Assembly (NCBI GenBank): GCA_958299035.1
Contig: CATQJL010000001.1
Span: 19,327,433 to 19,391,432 of the forward strand
DNA: 64,000 bases
DNA from: Cylicocyclus nassatus
Lineage: Eukaryota > Nematoda > Chromadorea > Rhabditida > Strongylidae
Direction: 5' to 3'
Position 1 is the first letter of the stretch; each line of letters opens with the position of its first letter. A program made the position numbers and the translations under genes. Below are positions 12,342 through 24,355 of the stretch, piece after piece. Below the pieces are notes generated by a model. It saw nothing but the letters and a program-made list of their open reading frames with translations, had not been told where the DNA came from and did not search any database.

Positions 12342-12920
12342 TGATTAGTAATCAACTATTCATTCCTAAAGCATTTTCAAATGAGATCGGTAATTTCGCG
12401 TGGAGGAAACTTTTCCTTTAAAAACAGATGCAAATTTCAATTAGGTTTTGGACTTTTTATGGTTTGGTAGTCGCCGTAAGGGCAATAATAACTGTGTGCT
12501 ACATCTCTGTGCAAAAGTCCCAAATGATCAGGTAAAATTTTGGCAAATTGAACATTTACGCAATTGATCTGTTTGATGCCACTTTCGGGAAGTAATAAAC
12601 TGTTGTTCATTTTTTTGAGCTGAAGTCCCTGGCATGCACATAAACTTGTCAAACATATTCATGACTTTGCAAAGACTGGTGCTACAGACACGTTTTTGCT
12701 GACCAGAATCCAAGCAAATCCGTTTGAAGCGCATTTTTTGAGGGATCCACACAACGGATCCGCTCGTGCTTTTGCACACTGGACTTTTATACTGGTAGCA
12801 TACACTGTATGAAATTTGAGCTCATGATGTCGGCTGCAATATGCTGTACGAATTTCGTAACACACACAACAAAAGAGTAAACATTTTTAGCCGGTTATTA
12901 TATATTTGATTGTAAAAAAC

Positions 12921-13133
12921 ATGCCGAAGATGTACAAAACATCGCATCGCTTTGCAAAAGGATTGCCCAGTCTGCAGGCTAACAAAGCACCTCCAGAAGC
13001 CTTGATGAAAACTCTGAAAATTAGCGAATTAGACGAAGTAAGCTGCAAGGCTGCAAGGGCTGCAAGCTTTGGCGATTATCTTAATGTCAGCGCTTGTCGG
13101 GAGAGTGGCATGGAGAAAATAACATTGGCATAA
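12921..13133 (+). other. Small open frame, unrecognised
   Basis: A 70-codon frame from ATG 12921 (MPKMYKTSHRFAKGLPSLQA...) to TAA. Composition is protein-like (charged, low in rare residues) but nothing is recognised, and no splice or trans-splice signal directly precedes the ATG. It lies in the 12.3-13.6 kb gap between transposons. A second frame on the minus strand at 13259-13543 is equally unrecognised. Confidence 0.12.
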
Positions 13134-13489
13134 GGAAGACTTGCATCGAATACTCCTTGAACTGTTGTTATCTTTACTCTGCAAGATTTGCGGGTTAGTT
13201 TAAAAAACGGAAAGAAGTTTTGCACCAACCCAATACATGTACATGAAGTGAAAAGTCTTTAGTAAGTGTGTGCAGCAGAAGCTCGTCTCAGTATTGAAGT
13301 GGAAAGAATGAGGAAAATAAAGCCATAGCAGTTGCTGGTAATGCTGGCACCAATGCCCTTGCGGTGCAGCATGTTTGTCAGGAGGTGGAGACTGGGGATG
13401 GGGGAAGAGACCGGAGTAGGGCGGGTAGAAATGCTGTTTTCTTCATGCTCTAAAACCAGCATGATTGTGCCGGATGTATTGATGTAGCC

Positions 13490-13762
13490 ACGCACTCCGA
13501 AAAAATTTTGGGGGCACTTCTCAATGTTTTTGCCGGTCCCCAACCCCTAAATTCTGGAAAAAGGGGGCATGGCGTCGGCCACGCTCCCGAAAAAAATTTT
13601 TCCATAAGGCTAGTTTGAATTTTTAAAAATTTTTAAAAGTTATTTTAATTATTTACAAAAATAAACAAGTCGTTTGCACATTTTTATAACCCATACAGGT
13701 GAGTTTCAAAAATTTCGCGACCGATTTTCGGGGGGGGGGGCCCCCCCCTCGGACCGCCACTG
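13490..13762 (+). mobile_element. Element end with CGCCACTG terminus
   Basis: It ends GGACCGCCACTG at 13762, preceded by 11 G then 8 C (13730-13748). It shares interior text (AATAAACAAGTCGTTTGCAC at 13663 on) and CACTCCGAAAA with the element starting CAGTGGCG at 39721. A CAGTGGCG TIR fits hAT-like elements, but the left end is not found here. Confidence 0.4.
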
Positions 13763-13968
13763 CCTAGTATATAAAGACGACCTCTACGTGGGAAGACCGT
13801 CAACTGCTACTCACCAACATCAGCATCTGAGTCAAAACTAGATGCTTTCTCCGAAAACATTTAGGAGGAAGTCGTCCGCAACGAAAACTCCTTTTACAAA
13901 TTTTTTTTACAAGTTTGTTGTGGGCGACTTCAATGCGAAAATCGGGATGTCACTAGAAAAGGAATATA

Positions 13969-15768
13969 TTAGGTTGGTGCAAAAGTAATGCGCGTTTTTC
14001 AAACCCTTGTTTTAAGATAGCTTTTCTCCATCAAAGTTTCTCCTATGAAACTTAGCCAGCATATTATCAAAAAGCTTCTTTCATGCTCTATTCAATAATG
14101 GTTGAAAGAAGCTTCTAGCCTCATTCGTTAAAAATTTATAGAGCTTCATACAACCGCACTCAAAACCAGGATTTCACTGCACTTACTTATTCGGCCAGAA
14201 TTCAAACGCGAGTAAAGGCATTCTTTTGAAAATTTTAATACTGTATGTGGTAAAAATTTTCTACGTTATGCATGCTTTATTGTTTCTCTAGAAATTACTT
14301 AAACTGAGATCTCGGCGCCTCAACATGAGTGATGGTTTTGGCCATTCTGAGCCCCATAGATTTTCTTTGAGAAGGTTAATCGCCAAGGTTTTGCTCATTT
14401 CTGTAAGTGTAAAGATGTCTTGTTGACAGTTTTTGCAGAAATGTGGAAGCTGTTCAGTACACAGAAAATCAAAAATCTCCATATTTTGGGATTTTGAGGG
14501 CTACAAAAAAATGTCGAAAAAAGCGGAAAATTTTGAATATTATTTTTCTCCTTTTCGCAAATACTTCTTTATTTGAGCCCTTTTGTAGTTTTATTGTACT
14601 ACTGGCTTGCGGCTACGAGACAGTCAACTTATCATTTATACCGACAAATCTTGAAGGAAGTTATGATCAGTTAAAAACGAGGTTTCCGAAAAAAATTTTT
14701 TCGCTTATTAATCCATATTTTCCCACCGATTTGCGAATTTAACCTATGGCAACGTGCGCTGTATAGAGAACTAGCTGGCTTACCCGGCTCCGCCGTATCC
14801 GGACCAAACTTGGCACACATACACTTCGGGCCCCGGCGGGTGTCACAGTCCACTTTTCGTTATCGATCGATGTCGATTTTACCGATTTTTATCGATTTTT
14901 TTGCAGAGTTCACCTACAGGGCTAGGAGTTGGCACAGGGGGAAGTGAGCATGGGGATTCCGAATACAATATTAGTTTTCAGAATTATCGATTACTTTTAT
15001 TGATTTTATCGATTTTTTGTAAATTTTGACATGCGAGGCTGGGATTTTGCACAGGGGGGTAATCGAGCATGCTGATTACGAACACAATATTAGTTTTCAG
15101 GATCGTCCATTACTTTTATCGATTTTATCGATTTTTTGTAAAGTTTGACCTGCGGGGCTGGAAGTTTGCACAGGGGGTAATCGAGCATGCAGATTACGAA
15201 TACAATATTAGTTTTCAAGATCGTTTATTACTTTTATCGATTTTATCGATTTTTTTGCAAAGTTTGAGCTACGGGGCTGGGAGTTGGCACAGGGGGTAAT
15301 CGAGCATGGGGATTCCGAATACAATATTAGTTTTCAAGATCGTCCATTACTTTTATCGATTTTATCGATTTTTTGAAAATTTGAGCTAGGGGGCTGGAAT
15401 TTGGCACAGGGGTGTAATCGAGCATGCTGATCACCCCCCTTGGGGATGATCAGCATGCTCGATTACCCCCCTGTGCCAACTCCCAGCCCCCTAGCTCTAA
15501 CTTTGCAAAAAAATCGATAAAATCGATAAAAGTAATCGATAATCCTGAAAACCAATATTGTATTCGGAATCCCCATGCTCGATTACCCCCCTGTGCCAAC
15601 TCCCAGCCCCGTAGGTGAACTCAGCAAAAAAATCGATAAAAATCGATAAAATCGATATCGATCGATGACGAAAAGTAGCCTATGACACCCGCCGGGGCCC
15701 GTAGTGTATGTGTGCCAAGTTTGGTCCGGATCGGTTCAGAAATGGAATTTTCTATTCGGAACATACGT

Positions 15769-15807
<39 letters not shown>

Positions 15808-15940
15808 TTCAGCTTTATATATAAGATGGTTTGGTGCCTCCGATGAACTTTGCCGCACTGAAAAATACGGATTTTTTAGAAAGTCTTAGCACGTCAAAGT
15901 GAGAACTCGCAAAACGCGCATTACTTTTGCACCAACCTAA
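13969..15940. mobile_element. Mariner-like non-autonomous element inside the RTE
   Basis: The TIR TTAGGTTGGTGCAAAAGTAA opens at 13969 and its inverse closes at 15940, with TA at 13967-13968 and 15941-15942. Without the nested Helitron-like element it is about 916 bp. I see no convincing transposase inside; a 64-residue minus frame at 14288-14482 is unrecognised. The TIR class is the widespread one shared by many animal mariners. Confidence 0.85.
14771..15826 (-). mobile_element. Helitron-like element H3
   Basis: On the minus strand it starts TCTTATATATAAAG at 15826 (A before it) and ends CTAG at 14774-14771 with T after it. It is 1056 bp. The core holds five or so roughly 116-base ATCGAT-rich monomers that switch orientation at a tight palindrome (15420-15465). 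It is inserted inside the mariner-like element 13969-15940 and is close to the reverse complement of H1. Confidence 0.8.
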
Positions 15941-15942
15941 TA

Positions 15943-17880
15943 GTATTGGGAAGTTTGAATAGAAGATCCGGCATAAAAACTGCAACTGTTTTGTTGGCTT
16001 CTCTCTGCCGCACGACTTTTCCACAAAAAAATTCCATCTTCATGAAGAAATGCCGTCGCTGGTGGATATCTGAATCGCTTAACGGAACGATCACGCGGAG
16101 ATCGACCACATTCTCACCAACCGAAGGTGGAGCTTGCTCGATGTCTCAGTAGTTCCATCCTTCTGCAGTGGCTCCGACCACCGCCTCCTTCGAGCGAAGA
16201 TACGATTCAGTGCAAAACTGGAAAAGAAAGTCTGTTACAATCCGCAAGAAGGAAAGAAGTCGTTTATGACGGTAACAGGCTAAAAGAGCTCATATGAAGT
16301 ACTGACTGCTTAATCGAGGAGGACCAAACGTACAACTACGACCATCTTCTGAAAGGATTGCGAGCTTGTGGAAAGTGCGCCTCAGTCACTTCTGAGAAGA
16401 ACTTGGAACGTATTCCGCTGAAGAGCGCACTGAGGGACGATACAGACCATGGGGACGTCTACGGCTCCAGGACAAGACCACCTTTCCGTCGAATTTCTGC
16501 GAGCCGAAGGACAACGTCTACACAAAATTCTCGCGTTGCAACTAACATCCTACCTTCAAAAGGAGAAAATTTCCGACCAGTGCAAAACATTAAAAACCGT
16601 CCTTCTTTTGAAGAGGGGTGAACGGAAAAATTTTCGGAACTATCGTATAGTGCCTGCTAAGTGTGGTGTACAGGTTCTTAACAAATTATCCTCGCTCGCA
16701 TATCTAGGACACTGAATGAAGCTCAACCCCAAGAACAAGCTGGTTTTCGCAAAGAATTCGAGCTGCATGGACCACATCCAGACCGTTTCGAGGGTTATAA
16801 AAGTTTGCCGGGAGTACGGACTCTTGTCTTAACCCTCGCCGACTACGAGAAAGCCTTTGACAGCCTAAAGCCGACGCCATCCTGTTTGCGCTAGTCGATC
16901 AAGGAGTGAACCCAGCTTACGTGAGGACGTTAGCCGACTGATACAAGGACTGTACAACGACGATGCAACGTTCCATCGCCCCCCTAACCATCCCACTTGG
17001 GAAGGAGGTCCGACAAGGCGACACTAATTGCCGTTTACCGCGGCTTGCAGTGGGTGATGAAGTCAATAGACTGAGACGAGAGAGGCATACGAGTTTATGA
17101 GAGATTCCTGTCATACCTTCGTTTCGCGGACGACATCGTTCTCTTTTTGAATAGTATCACTGAAGCGGAGACGATGCTGAAGGAACTGAACGAAGTAGGG
17201 AAGAAGATCGGATTGCGAGTAAATTGGAAGAAGATTCAGTTCATGAAGAACGCCCTTTGCCAAGTTGCAGAATTGGAAGACACTTTAATCATGGAGACGT
17301 CTTCTTACGTGTATCTCGGACATTCGATAATAGAGAACGACTTGAGAAAAGAACCTATCAAGAGAGGAAGAGCATCCTGAGCCGCCGCCCTTTGAAGAAA
17401 GACACCGACCAACTGAGGACCCAAAGCTTCGTGCCTACCTGTTCGACTCAACCCTTCTTCCGGCGATCTGTTCAGCAGCTGAGACTTGAGCCGACACCGT
17501 AGCCACCGAAAGCTCTAGGCACCACCCACAAAGCGTTAGAGCGCAGTCTTCTGAAGATGACCCGACACAAACAACATTTTGTCGCACTTCGCAGCACGGA
17601 TATTAGAAGAATGTCTCGTTTTTGTGACTCAGCGGAATACGTTGCGAAAGCCAAGCACCGATGGGCCTTTCACATCATGAGAAGAACAGACGACAGATAG
17701 ACACTAAGAACATCTGAGTAGAATTCTCGCCCCATGGAACAAATGAACCAATCAGCTGGATACTACTTTCGCCTTTGGAACTCGTAGACGCAGCCACCGA
17801 AGACGATTAGGAAGATCGTGGATGTCTGAAGCGAGGGACAGGTGTCACTGGCAACTTCTGTACTGCGGCCCGCACATCAC
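15943..17880 (+). pseudogene. RTE endonuclease/reverse transcriptase, decayed
   Basis: In order: C-terminal endonuclease (SFCSGSDHRLLRAKIRFS near 16150-16210); the RT entry motif APGQDHLSVEFLRAEGQ near 16460-16515; the fingers region ending in FRNYRIV; a HIQT-V stretch near 16765-16800; and the catalytic FADDIVLF box (FADD at 17123-17134), followed by a KKIGLRVNWKKIQFMKN thumb-proximal block. The C-terminal region with RRTDDR is near 17670-17700. Many frameshifts and stops separate these blocks. Known RTE proteins carry an apurinic-type endonuclease and an RT that copies RNA at a nicked target. The order here is intact but the frame is not, so no product is expected. Confidence 0.85.
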
Positions 17881-17940
17881 GTGAAGGAAGACGGGCCATC
17901 TAAATATCTTTATACTTATTGAGTAAGTGAGTATAAAGAT

Positions 17941-18637
17941 AGAACGCCTAGGTTTCTTAATTTTTTTCTTACAATTAATTTAATTTTTTCAGTGAAATAA
18001 AAGTTGATGAAGTGCGCATCCCAATTACCTCAAAAAGAGTTTGCCAATTTCCTGAAACTCAGCCGTCATCTTATAAATTTGTGTTTTTTGAAAGTAACAG
18101 GGAATTAAAGTGATTTCATAATGCATTTAGGCGAGCTGCAATGAATTATAAATGTTTTTCTGGAAACAGTAATCTATAAGGTTACAAGGTTACAAGGGAG
18201 GAAATTAGTGAGTGTTCCAGTTGTGAAAAAAATTTCGCACTGATGTCATTGAGTACTATTCTCCAGGAAAATTTTATTATTGAAAGTAACAAAAATCCTT
18301 AAAATTTGAAATTTTCTCAAACATGCCCTTACTCTGATATTTAACTGTTAGTTTCGCAGTATTCTGACACAAAACCAGAATGAAAAATGATCGAAAGGAC
18401 ACGTGTAGGTCTCTGGAGCTAATTAAGCTCTAATTAATGGCAGTTTGCAAACTTAGTCATTAGGAAGAAACAATGCTGCATCAAGTGTTTTGCATCAGAA
18501 CTAATGTCCTTTTTATTTGCTTTTATGAAAGATTCCATGCTCGCTCACGTTTTGTAAAAATGAGGAGAAAACTTTTGGAGTGGCCAATACATATCGTAGT
18601 CAGAACTTGTGTCTCATTCTACCAAAGAAGTATGAGA
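17941..18637. other. No gene recognised
   Basis: Sequence between the RTE tail and foldback B1; one 61-codon frame (18473-18658) that runs into B1. Confidence 0.5.
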
Positions 18638-19099
18638 CTTACAAGGGAGGTTGATTAGTCGAAGTAGCTTTTCCATATGATTCCTATACTACTTCGAAGA
18701 GCATTAAACGATGATTCCAAATCTGATTTTTTTAGCGCCTATGCATGCCGAGTTATAAACATTTTCTTGGTGCAAATAAAAGAACGCATAATCTAGGTAT
18801 CAAATTTTACGGCCTTTTTAAAGTTCAAACAGAGCAGTGTTAAGTGAGAGTGTTTTGAACAAAAGGTAGCATGTAAATGGAGTGATCTGATATTCAAGAT
18901 TGAATCATTTGAACAATTTTGACAATATTCGTTCTAATTATGCATTCAAATTTTTAAGTTAAAAGAACGCTTATAACTCGACGTCCAGATGCGCTCGGCA
19001 GATAACGAAAACAGATTTGTAATCAACGTTCGATGCTCTTTATAGTCGCATCAATTCATGTTAAAAGGCTACTTCGACCAAATGGACCTCCATTGTTAG
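18638..19099. mobile_element. Foldback family B, copy 1
   Basis: CTTACAAGGG at the left and CCATTGTTAG at the right, with inner mirrored blocks GATTCCAAATCTGA (18712) and AGATTTGTAATCAACG (19013). Diverged arms and approximate ends; no protein. Confidence 0.6.
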
Positions 19100-19869
19100 T
19101 GTGAATGGCTTGAGATGGAATATTTTTGAAAGGATATAAGAAAGGGACTTACGCTTCGAACGGTAGAGAGAGAATGGCTTTGTACGACGATATCTCTAGT
19201 ACGTATGGTTAAAGGTTAGATTCGGCTTCGCTTGTTTCCTGTCATCACGATGAAAGATAGATGTGATAAACGGAAAAATAATTTGAAGTCTGTTGTTATT
19301 ACGTAATCAGCACTCACTCCATCTTACCCTCCCCTCTCAATTTTTAAGTAAGTCAGTTCGCTGAAAAGTAAGCAAATCGTTTGATCGATAACGAAAAGTA
19401 GTGAAACCACTCTTTCTCAGGACTGAGTGCGCAATCTTTGAAACGAAGGTACAGCCAGACATCCAGCTCTAAGGTTGCATAACTTTTGGGAGTCTTCAAA
19501 AATTAGAATTATTTTTTAAAGGTTTTCTTTGCTAGAGTGGTTTTCGCCAACACCACTGTCAAAGAAATCTTATTGTAAGCAGGGTCAAATGTAGGCGCGA
19601 TCGACGTAGGAAGTCGTTTGGATAGAGAATAGTTGAAGAAGAGAGTCATATCATCCGGTTTTGTTTAAAAAAATCAATGATTTGCTCTGACTGGATAATG
19701 TGGAAAATCACTGGATATCGAGGCTTAGGTAATTATAACTTCATGTAATGTGACTGTGATGAAATGATATGAAAGTTTGCGCTGATAAAATGTACGCTTT
19801 GTATGCGCTTTTCCTATAGCAGCGCAAACTTTCATATTGCCATTTGAGATTTAATTTTCGATTTATGTG

Positions 19870-20400
19870 TTAGCAAAAACTCAAAAAATGTATCGCATCT
19901 GGATTGCATCTAAATTTAACAAAATCGATGAAAACCTCTTTGCTCTTATCGCCGTACAGCGCAACAATTTCTCTTACCATTAAGAAAAACTCAAACTTTT
20001 CTTGAGCCTTCAGCAGTAAAAAAATTTTAGCTTCAGAATCCCGGAGATCTGAACTTTTTAGACTGCGTCTTCGTCGCATATCTCGTCTTCTAGCGTGCCA
20101 TCTGCAAAAATGCGGTTCCTAAATTTTTGAAGGAATGTGGTGTTCCTTATCGGTGTTTCCATTGTGATAATCCCATTCTTGAAATCCCACACCCATGCAC
20201 TCCTTTTGCAGGGTGTTGTTCGCCTCAAAACCATATTGTTCCAGCTGGGTTCCACATTTGCATGTTTATCTCAACTCCTTCCTGCTTCTTGCCATCAACA
20301 GCACATCGTCAGCGTGTATGAGGGCCTATGGGAATTGATGTACAGAACTCCTAATTATCTCCCTCTTCTGCTAAAATTTAAGCTCTTATGTGCATACGTA
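19870..20400 (-). pseudogene. Second LINE reverse-transcriptase relic
   Basis: Read on the minus strand, the catalytic box appears as ALIHADDVLLMARSRKEL (Ala-Asp-Asp codons at 20305-20313), followed by a QLEQYGFEANNTLQKE block resembling the usual glycine-leucine-asparagine thumb region. About 117 codons further on comes MVREIVALYGDKS (ALYG at 19951-19962), resembling the RPVALYG motif of several nematode LINEs. Frames change at least twice. The ends are not defined. It belongs to a different LINE type from the RTE at 13.8-17.9 kb, but I cannot name the clade. Confidence 0.6.
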
Positions 20401-21316
20401 ATTTGGATGAAAAAATTTGCAAATTTGGAACTCCCACTGAGCTCTTTTGTTAATTAAGCTCATATCCACTACGTTACCGTCATCCTAGAGTGCCATCCTT
20501 ACGACCGGGAGTGCATCAGGCTTTGAAAACGCATCCGCAAATTTTAAGCCTATTCATTTTGGAGAATTCCTACGCCACTTGCGCCAGTCATTGAACGAGA
20601 ACGAGCACAGATAAGCTGTCCTAACAGCTACGAATATGTCTTCCATTAGGCAAGAACTGCCGGAATGAGTAAAGGGCGTGGGCCGGCGTGCACCCGCTAA
20701 GAGATGTGCGAATAGCTTCGCATGTAACTTTGTAATTAACGTCCGACTTCTCCTTTATTTTCCGCTAAGAAAATCTGTTTCACTAAACAATGCTTCTCAA
20801 CAAAAAAAGGTTGTAGTGTCGAATAACTTACAGCATTTCACAATTAGTTGTGATGCATGGGCATACTGACACATGATTCCTCAAAACGCAAAAATTTGCG
20901 AGGTTGCGTGCGAGACTATTGTTCAAGCAACAGCTCCGAAAGTGCACGTCAACTTTACGTGCGATTTGCAATTTTGGAATACTAACTGTTAATGATGGAT
21001 AAGTTGCAGACATCAAAAAAGTTGATTTTTTTGTTGAAGCTTGACTGTATGCTATCTTTGTAGTAGAGCTGTGATACACAGTTTCGCGTACTGTTCCGGA
21101 CACGTCAAAAAAGACGGAAATTCTGAAGATTTGCATTAAATTTGAAACTTTTAAATTGCAGGATTGGGTGGGCTGATTTTCGACATCCATGAGGCAAACA
21201 AAATTTCGAGTCCTCTTCTTACAAGAAGTTCACTTAGTCGAAATGGCGACTTGGATGGAGATTTATACCAACGGATAGAGCTCAAAAAGCTGATTTCAGA
21301 TATATCTGAGATTTCA

Positions 21317-21825
21317 TCTTATATATAAAGCTGAATGTCTGTTTGTATGTATGTCTGTCTGTCTGTCTGTCTGTATGTCTGTCTGTACGTATGTTCCGAA
21401 TAGAAAATTCCATTTCTGAACCGATCGGGACCAAGCTTGGCACACATACACTTCGGGCCCCAACGGGTGTAATAGGCTACTTTTCGTATCGATCGATATC
21501 GATTTTATCGATTTTTTGCAAAATTTGAGCTACGGGGCTGGGATTTGGCACAGGGGGGTAAGTGAGCATGAGGATTCCGAATACAATATTAGTTTTTGAA
21601 ATCGTGCATTACTTTTATCGATTTTACCGATTTTTTGCAAAATTTTCCCAGCCCCCTAGCTCAAATTTTGCAGAAAATTGGTAAAATCGACATCGATCGA
21701 TAACGAAAAGTGGACTGTGACACCCGCCGGGGCCTGAAGTGTATGTGTGCCAAGTTTGGTCCGGATCGGTTAAGAAATGGAATTTTCTATTCGGAACATA
21801 CGGCGGAGCCGGGTAAGCCAGCTAG
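21317..21825 (+). mobile_element. Helitron-like element H4
   Basis: It starts TCTTATATATAAAG at 21317 after A, ends CTAG 21822-21825 before T, and has the GGCGGAGCCG hairpin just upstream of the end. In this 509-bp copy the subterminal inverted repeat is complete: the block from the TATGTTCCGAATAG sequence through the CGATCGAT run (about 21388-21500) is found inverted at about 21680-21800. It is inserted in the left arm of the 21.2-24.7 kb foldback. Confidence 0.8.
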
Positions 21826-22240
21826 TATCTTCTATATCTGCGATGCATTGTTCTGAAAAAAGTTTTTTTAGCTTTTTGAGCTTTTTTAAAGACAAAGTCT
21901 CGTGCATTTTGAGCTACAAATTCAAGATAATCTCTATACAAAAGTGTGCAAGCTCAAGTAAACTACTTAGTAAGCATTGTAGGTCTAATCTGAGTCCATC
22001 CGAACGCTTCCGAGTGTTTTTCGACCATGTTATTCATCCACAAGTCGTCATTTCATTCCTAGATCACACTTTCATTAGGTATACAAAAAAAACCCCCATA
22101 ACCTCCATTTAGAAAAAACGCGTCGAGAAACTTTTTGAAGATTACCAATGAATAGAACGTAAAACGATGTTTTTAACTGTACCTTCAATATCTGCAACGC
22201 ATTCTCCTAGATGGATGTTATGAGTTTTTTTTTGTATATA

Positions 22241-23674
22241 CAGTGCTGGCCATAGCTATAAAGCCACCCTAAAAATCACTGTAATTTGCTCTCTTTTGTT
22301 CAAAATTGTCTGAAAAACCACTGTCCATTGACCAGGACGGCTCCCAATTTCATTGGTTTTAGCCGGAGAAAAATTAAAATTTGAAAAAAGGGGTTCCCAA
22401 GGCTGGTCACAGCTATAAATCCACCTCTCATTTCCAATCAGTACTACGTTTTTTGAACCTGAGATTTTTTGTGCATATACAACATCAAACTATGAAACAT
22501 TTGTTATACTTGGAAGCAGTCACCTTTTCAAAAAGGCGATTCATACTGCATTTTTTGCTTCAAAATATATAAAAAGTTATAATGCTTGGAAAAACTGCCT
22601 TTTCACGGAATTTTCAAGCATTTCTTCGACTCGAATAAAGGCCCTAGGCTTCGCCGAGCCTTTGCAATGAGTATGGTGAAAAGTGCTGGACTCAACATTG
22701 CGTAATCGCTGATCTTGATAAACGAGCCTCATGCTACCGAGGGTGTAAGCACGCTTCTGAGACGCAAAACTCGATCTCTGACGCGCGAAAATTTTCGGTT
22801 GGAAGCTGACACCTTGTTTGCGTGGTGACGTACTCATGCAGAAGCTGTCAGGCTTTTTACAAAGACGTACTTGCAGCATTGAACTCAGAACGCTTTGTCT
22901 GCAGTTCGGTTGTGCGCAGTATATCTCACATGACTTCAAATTTTACTGCTTTGAACCCCTCTTCAAGTCAAATCTTACAAAACCGTCAGGAATACTAGAA
23001 TTTTAAAGTTTTGAGCGGTTTTCCGCTCGATTGAGAGGTCAGAGTCTGTCATGATCAGGCAGAGTGCACCACTCATTCTTGGAAAAAAAGGCGTCCAAGG
23101 CGGAACCAAAATCTTGAGAGTTGCGATGGCGTTCAAGCTATGCGCACGAGTCTATTGTTGTACAGGCGACGTGCTGAGCACGTGACAGAGCTTTTCGGGC
23201 ATTAGAACTCAATTTTTGCGGTTCGAAAACTCGTCTACCTGGAGGTGAGGTTGAGGCTCGTCTATCAATATCAGCGACTACGCCATGTTGACTCCTGCGC
23301 TTTTCACCATATTTATTGCAAAAGGCTCGGCGAAGCCTGAGACCTTCATCCGAGTCAGAGAATTAGGTAAAAAGGCAGTTTCTCCAAACATTATAACTTT
23401 CTATACATTTTGAAGCAAAAATGCAAAATAAATCTTCTTTGTAAGAAGACTACTGCTTTTAAGTGTGGTAAATATTTTATATTTTGATGTTGTATATGTA
23501 CAAAAATTTTCAAATTTTTCAATTTTTGTGCGGCCAAAACCAATGAAATTGGGAGCCGTTCCGGTCAGTGATACAACGTTAATTTTCACACAGATTAATG
23601 GTTTTTCAGACAATTTCGAACAAACGAGAGCAAATTACAGTGTTTAGGTGGCTTTGTAGCTATAGCCAGCACTG
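22241..23674. mobile_element. Tc1-like giant foldback
   Basis: TIR CAGTGCTGGCCATAGCTATA at 22241, inverted at 23674, flanked by TA (22239-22240, 23675-23676). CAGTGCTGGCC is the Tc1 family terminus. The arms (each about 600 bp) mirror each other across the whole element, for example AGGCTTCGCCGAGCCTTTGC near 22647 and its inverse near 23320. No transposase. Confidence 0.8.
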
Positions 23675-23676
23675 TA

Positions 23677-24355
23677 CAGGGTGTCCCAATAAAATGTATC
23701 GAACGTTTGATCGTTAATATCTCTCTTCCCAAGAAGTCTTTTGCCTTGCTTCAGGTACCGTTTTGTAGAGCTGGCTTCTACTTAGATTTACATTATAGAA
23801 TGAATCACTCATCTCTCTTCATTACTGTAGGATTACGGTAGAAACTTCAAAGAGGGTTTTGAGCAATGAAAGGCCAATTTTTGTCCCAGAAAAAAAAACA
23901 AAACAGCCTGAAAACTTTTACACTAGGCTAATTAGAGTTGCTGATTATAACTGTAAAGTTTCCAATTTATTATGATGCTTTATTAGAGAATTATGCCAGG
24001 TAGGAGGTAGCGGCCATTTTCTCAGTGTTCCGAGAAAGTGCGGTTACACCCTTTAGAAAGCTTCGTTTTTTGTGAATAGTTAAGTATTGAACTCAGCGTC
24101 CATAAAAACCCCAATACACAAGTTTTCACATTTTTTGAAAAATTTTGAAACGGCAGTTTTTTCCACATTGACACCATATGTTTCAAGTTTCTACCGTAAT
24201 CCTAGAGTAATGAAAAGATATGGGTGATTCGTTCTATAACGCAAATCTAAGCTGAAGCCAGCTCTACAAAACGGTACCTGAAGCAAGGCAAAAGACTTTT
24301 TGGGAAGAGAGATATTAACGATGAAACGTTCGATACATTTTTTTGGGACACCCTG
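23677..24355. mobile_element. TA-flanked foldback abutting the Tc1-like one
   Basis: TIR CAGGGTGTCCCAATAAAATG, inverted at 24355, with about 170-bp arms meeting at GATTACGGTAGAAAC and its inverse. Flanked by TA (23675-23676 and 24356-24357). Its left TA is the right target duplication of the preceding element, so it landed exactly there. Confidence 0.8.

Larger units (their letters stand above)
13766..17935 (+). mobile_element. RTE-type non-LTR retrotransposon relic, interrupted
   Basis: Endonuclease sequence (VVGDFNAKIG at about 13919-13950) runs to 13968, is broken by a 1.97-kb insertion, and resumes at 15943 with endonuclease residues and then reverse transcriptase. The two sides join at a single TA. 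The 3' end carries short GAGTAAGTGAGTATAAAG-like repeats near 17915-17937, as RTE elements often do. It is 5'-truncated: upstream of about 13766 is a different repeat ending CGCCACTG. Confidence 0.85.
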
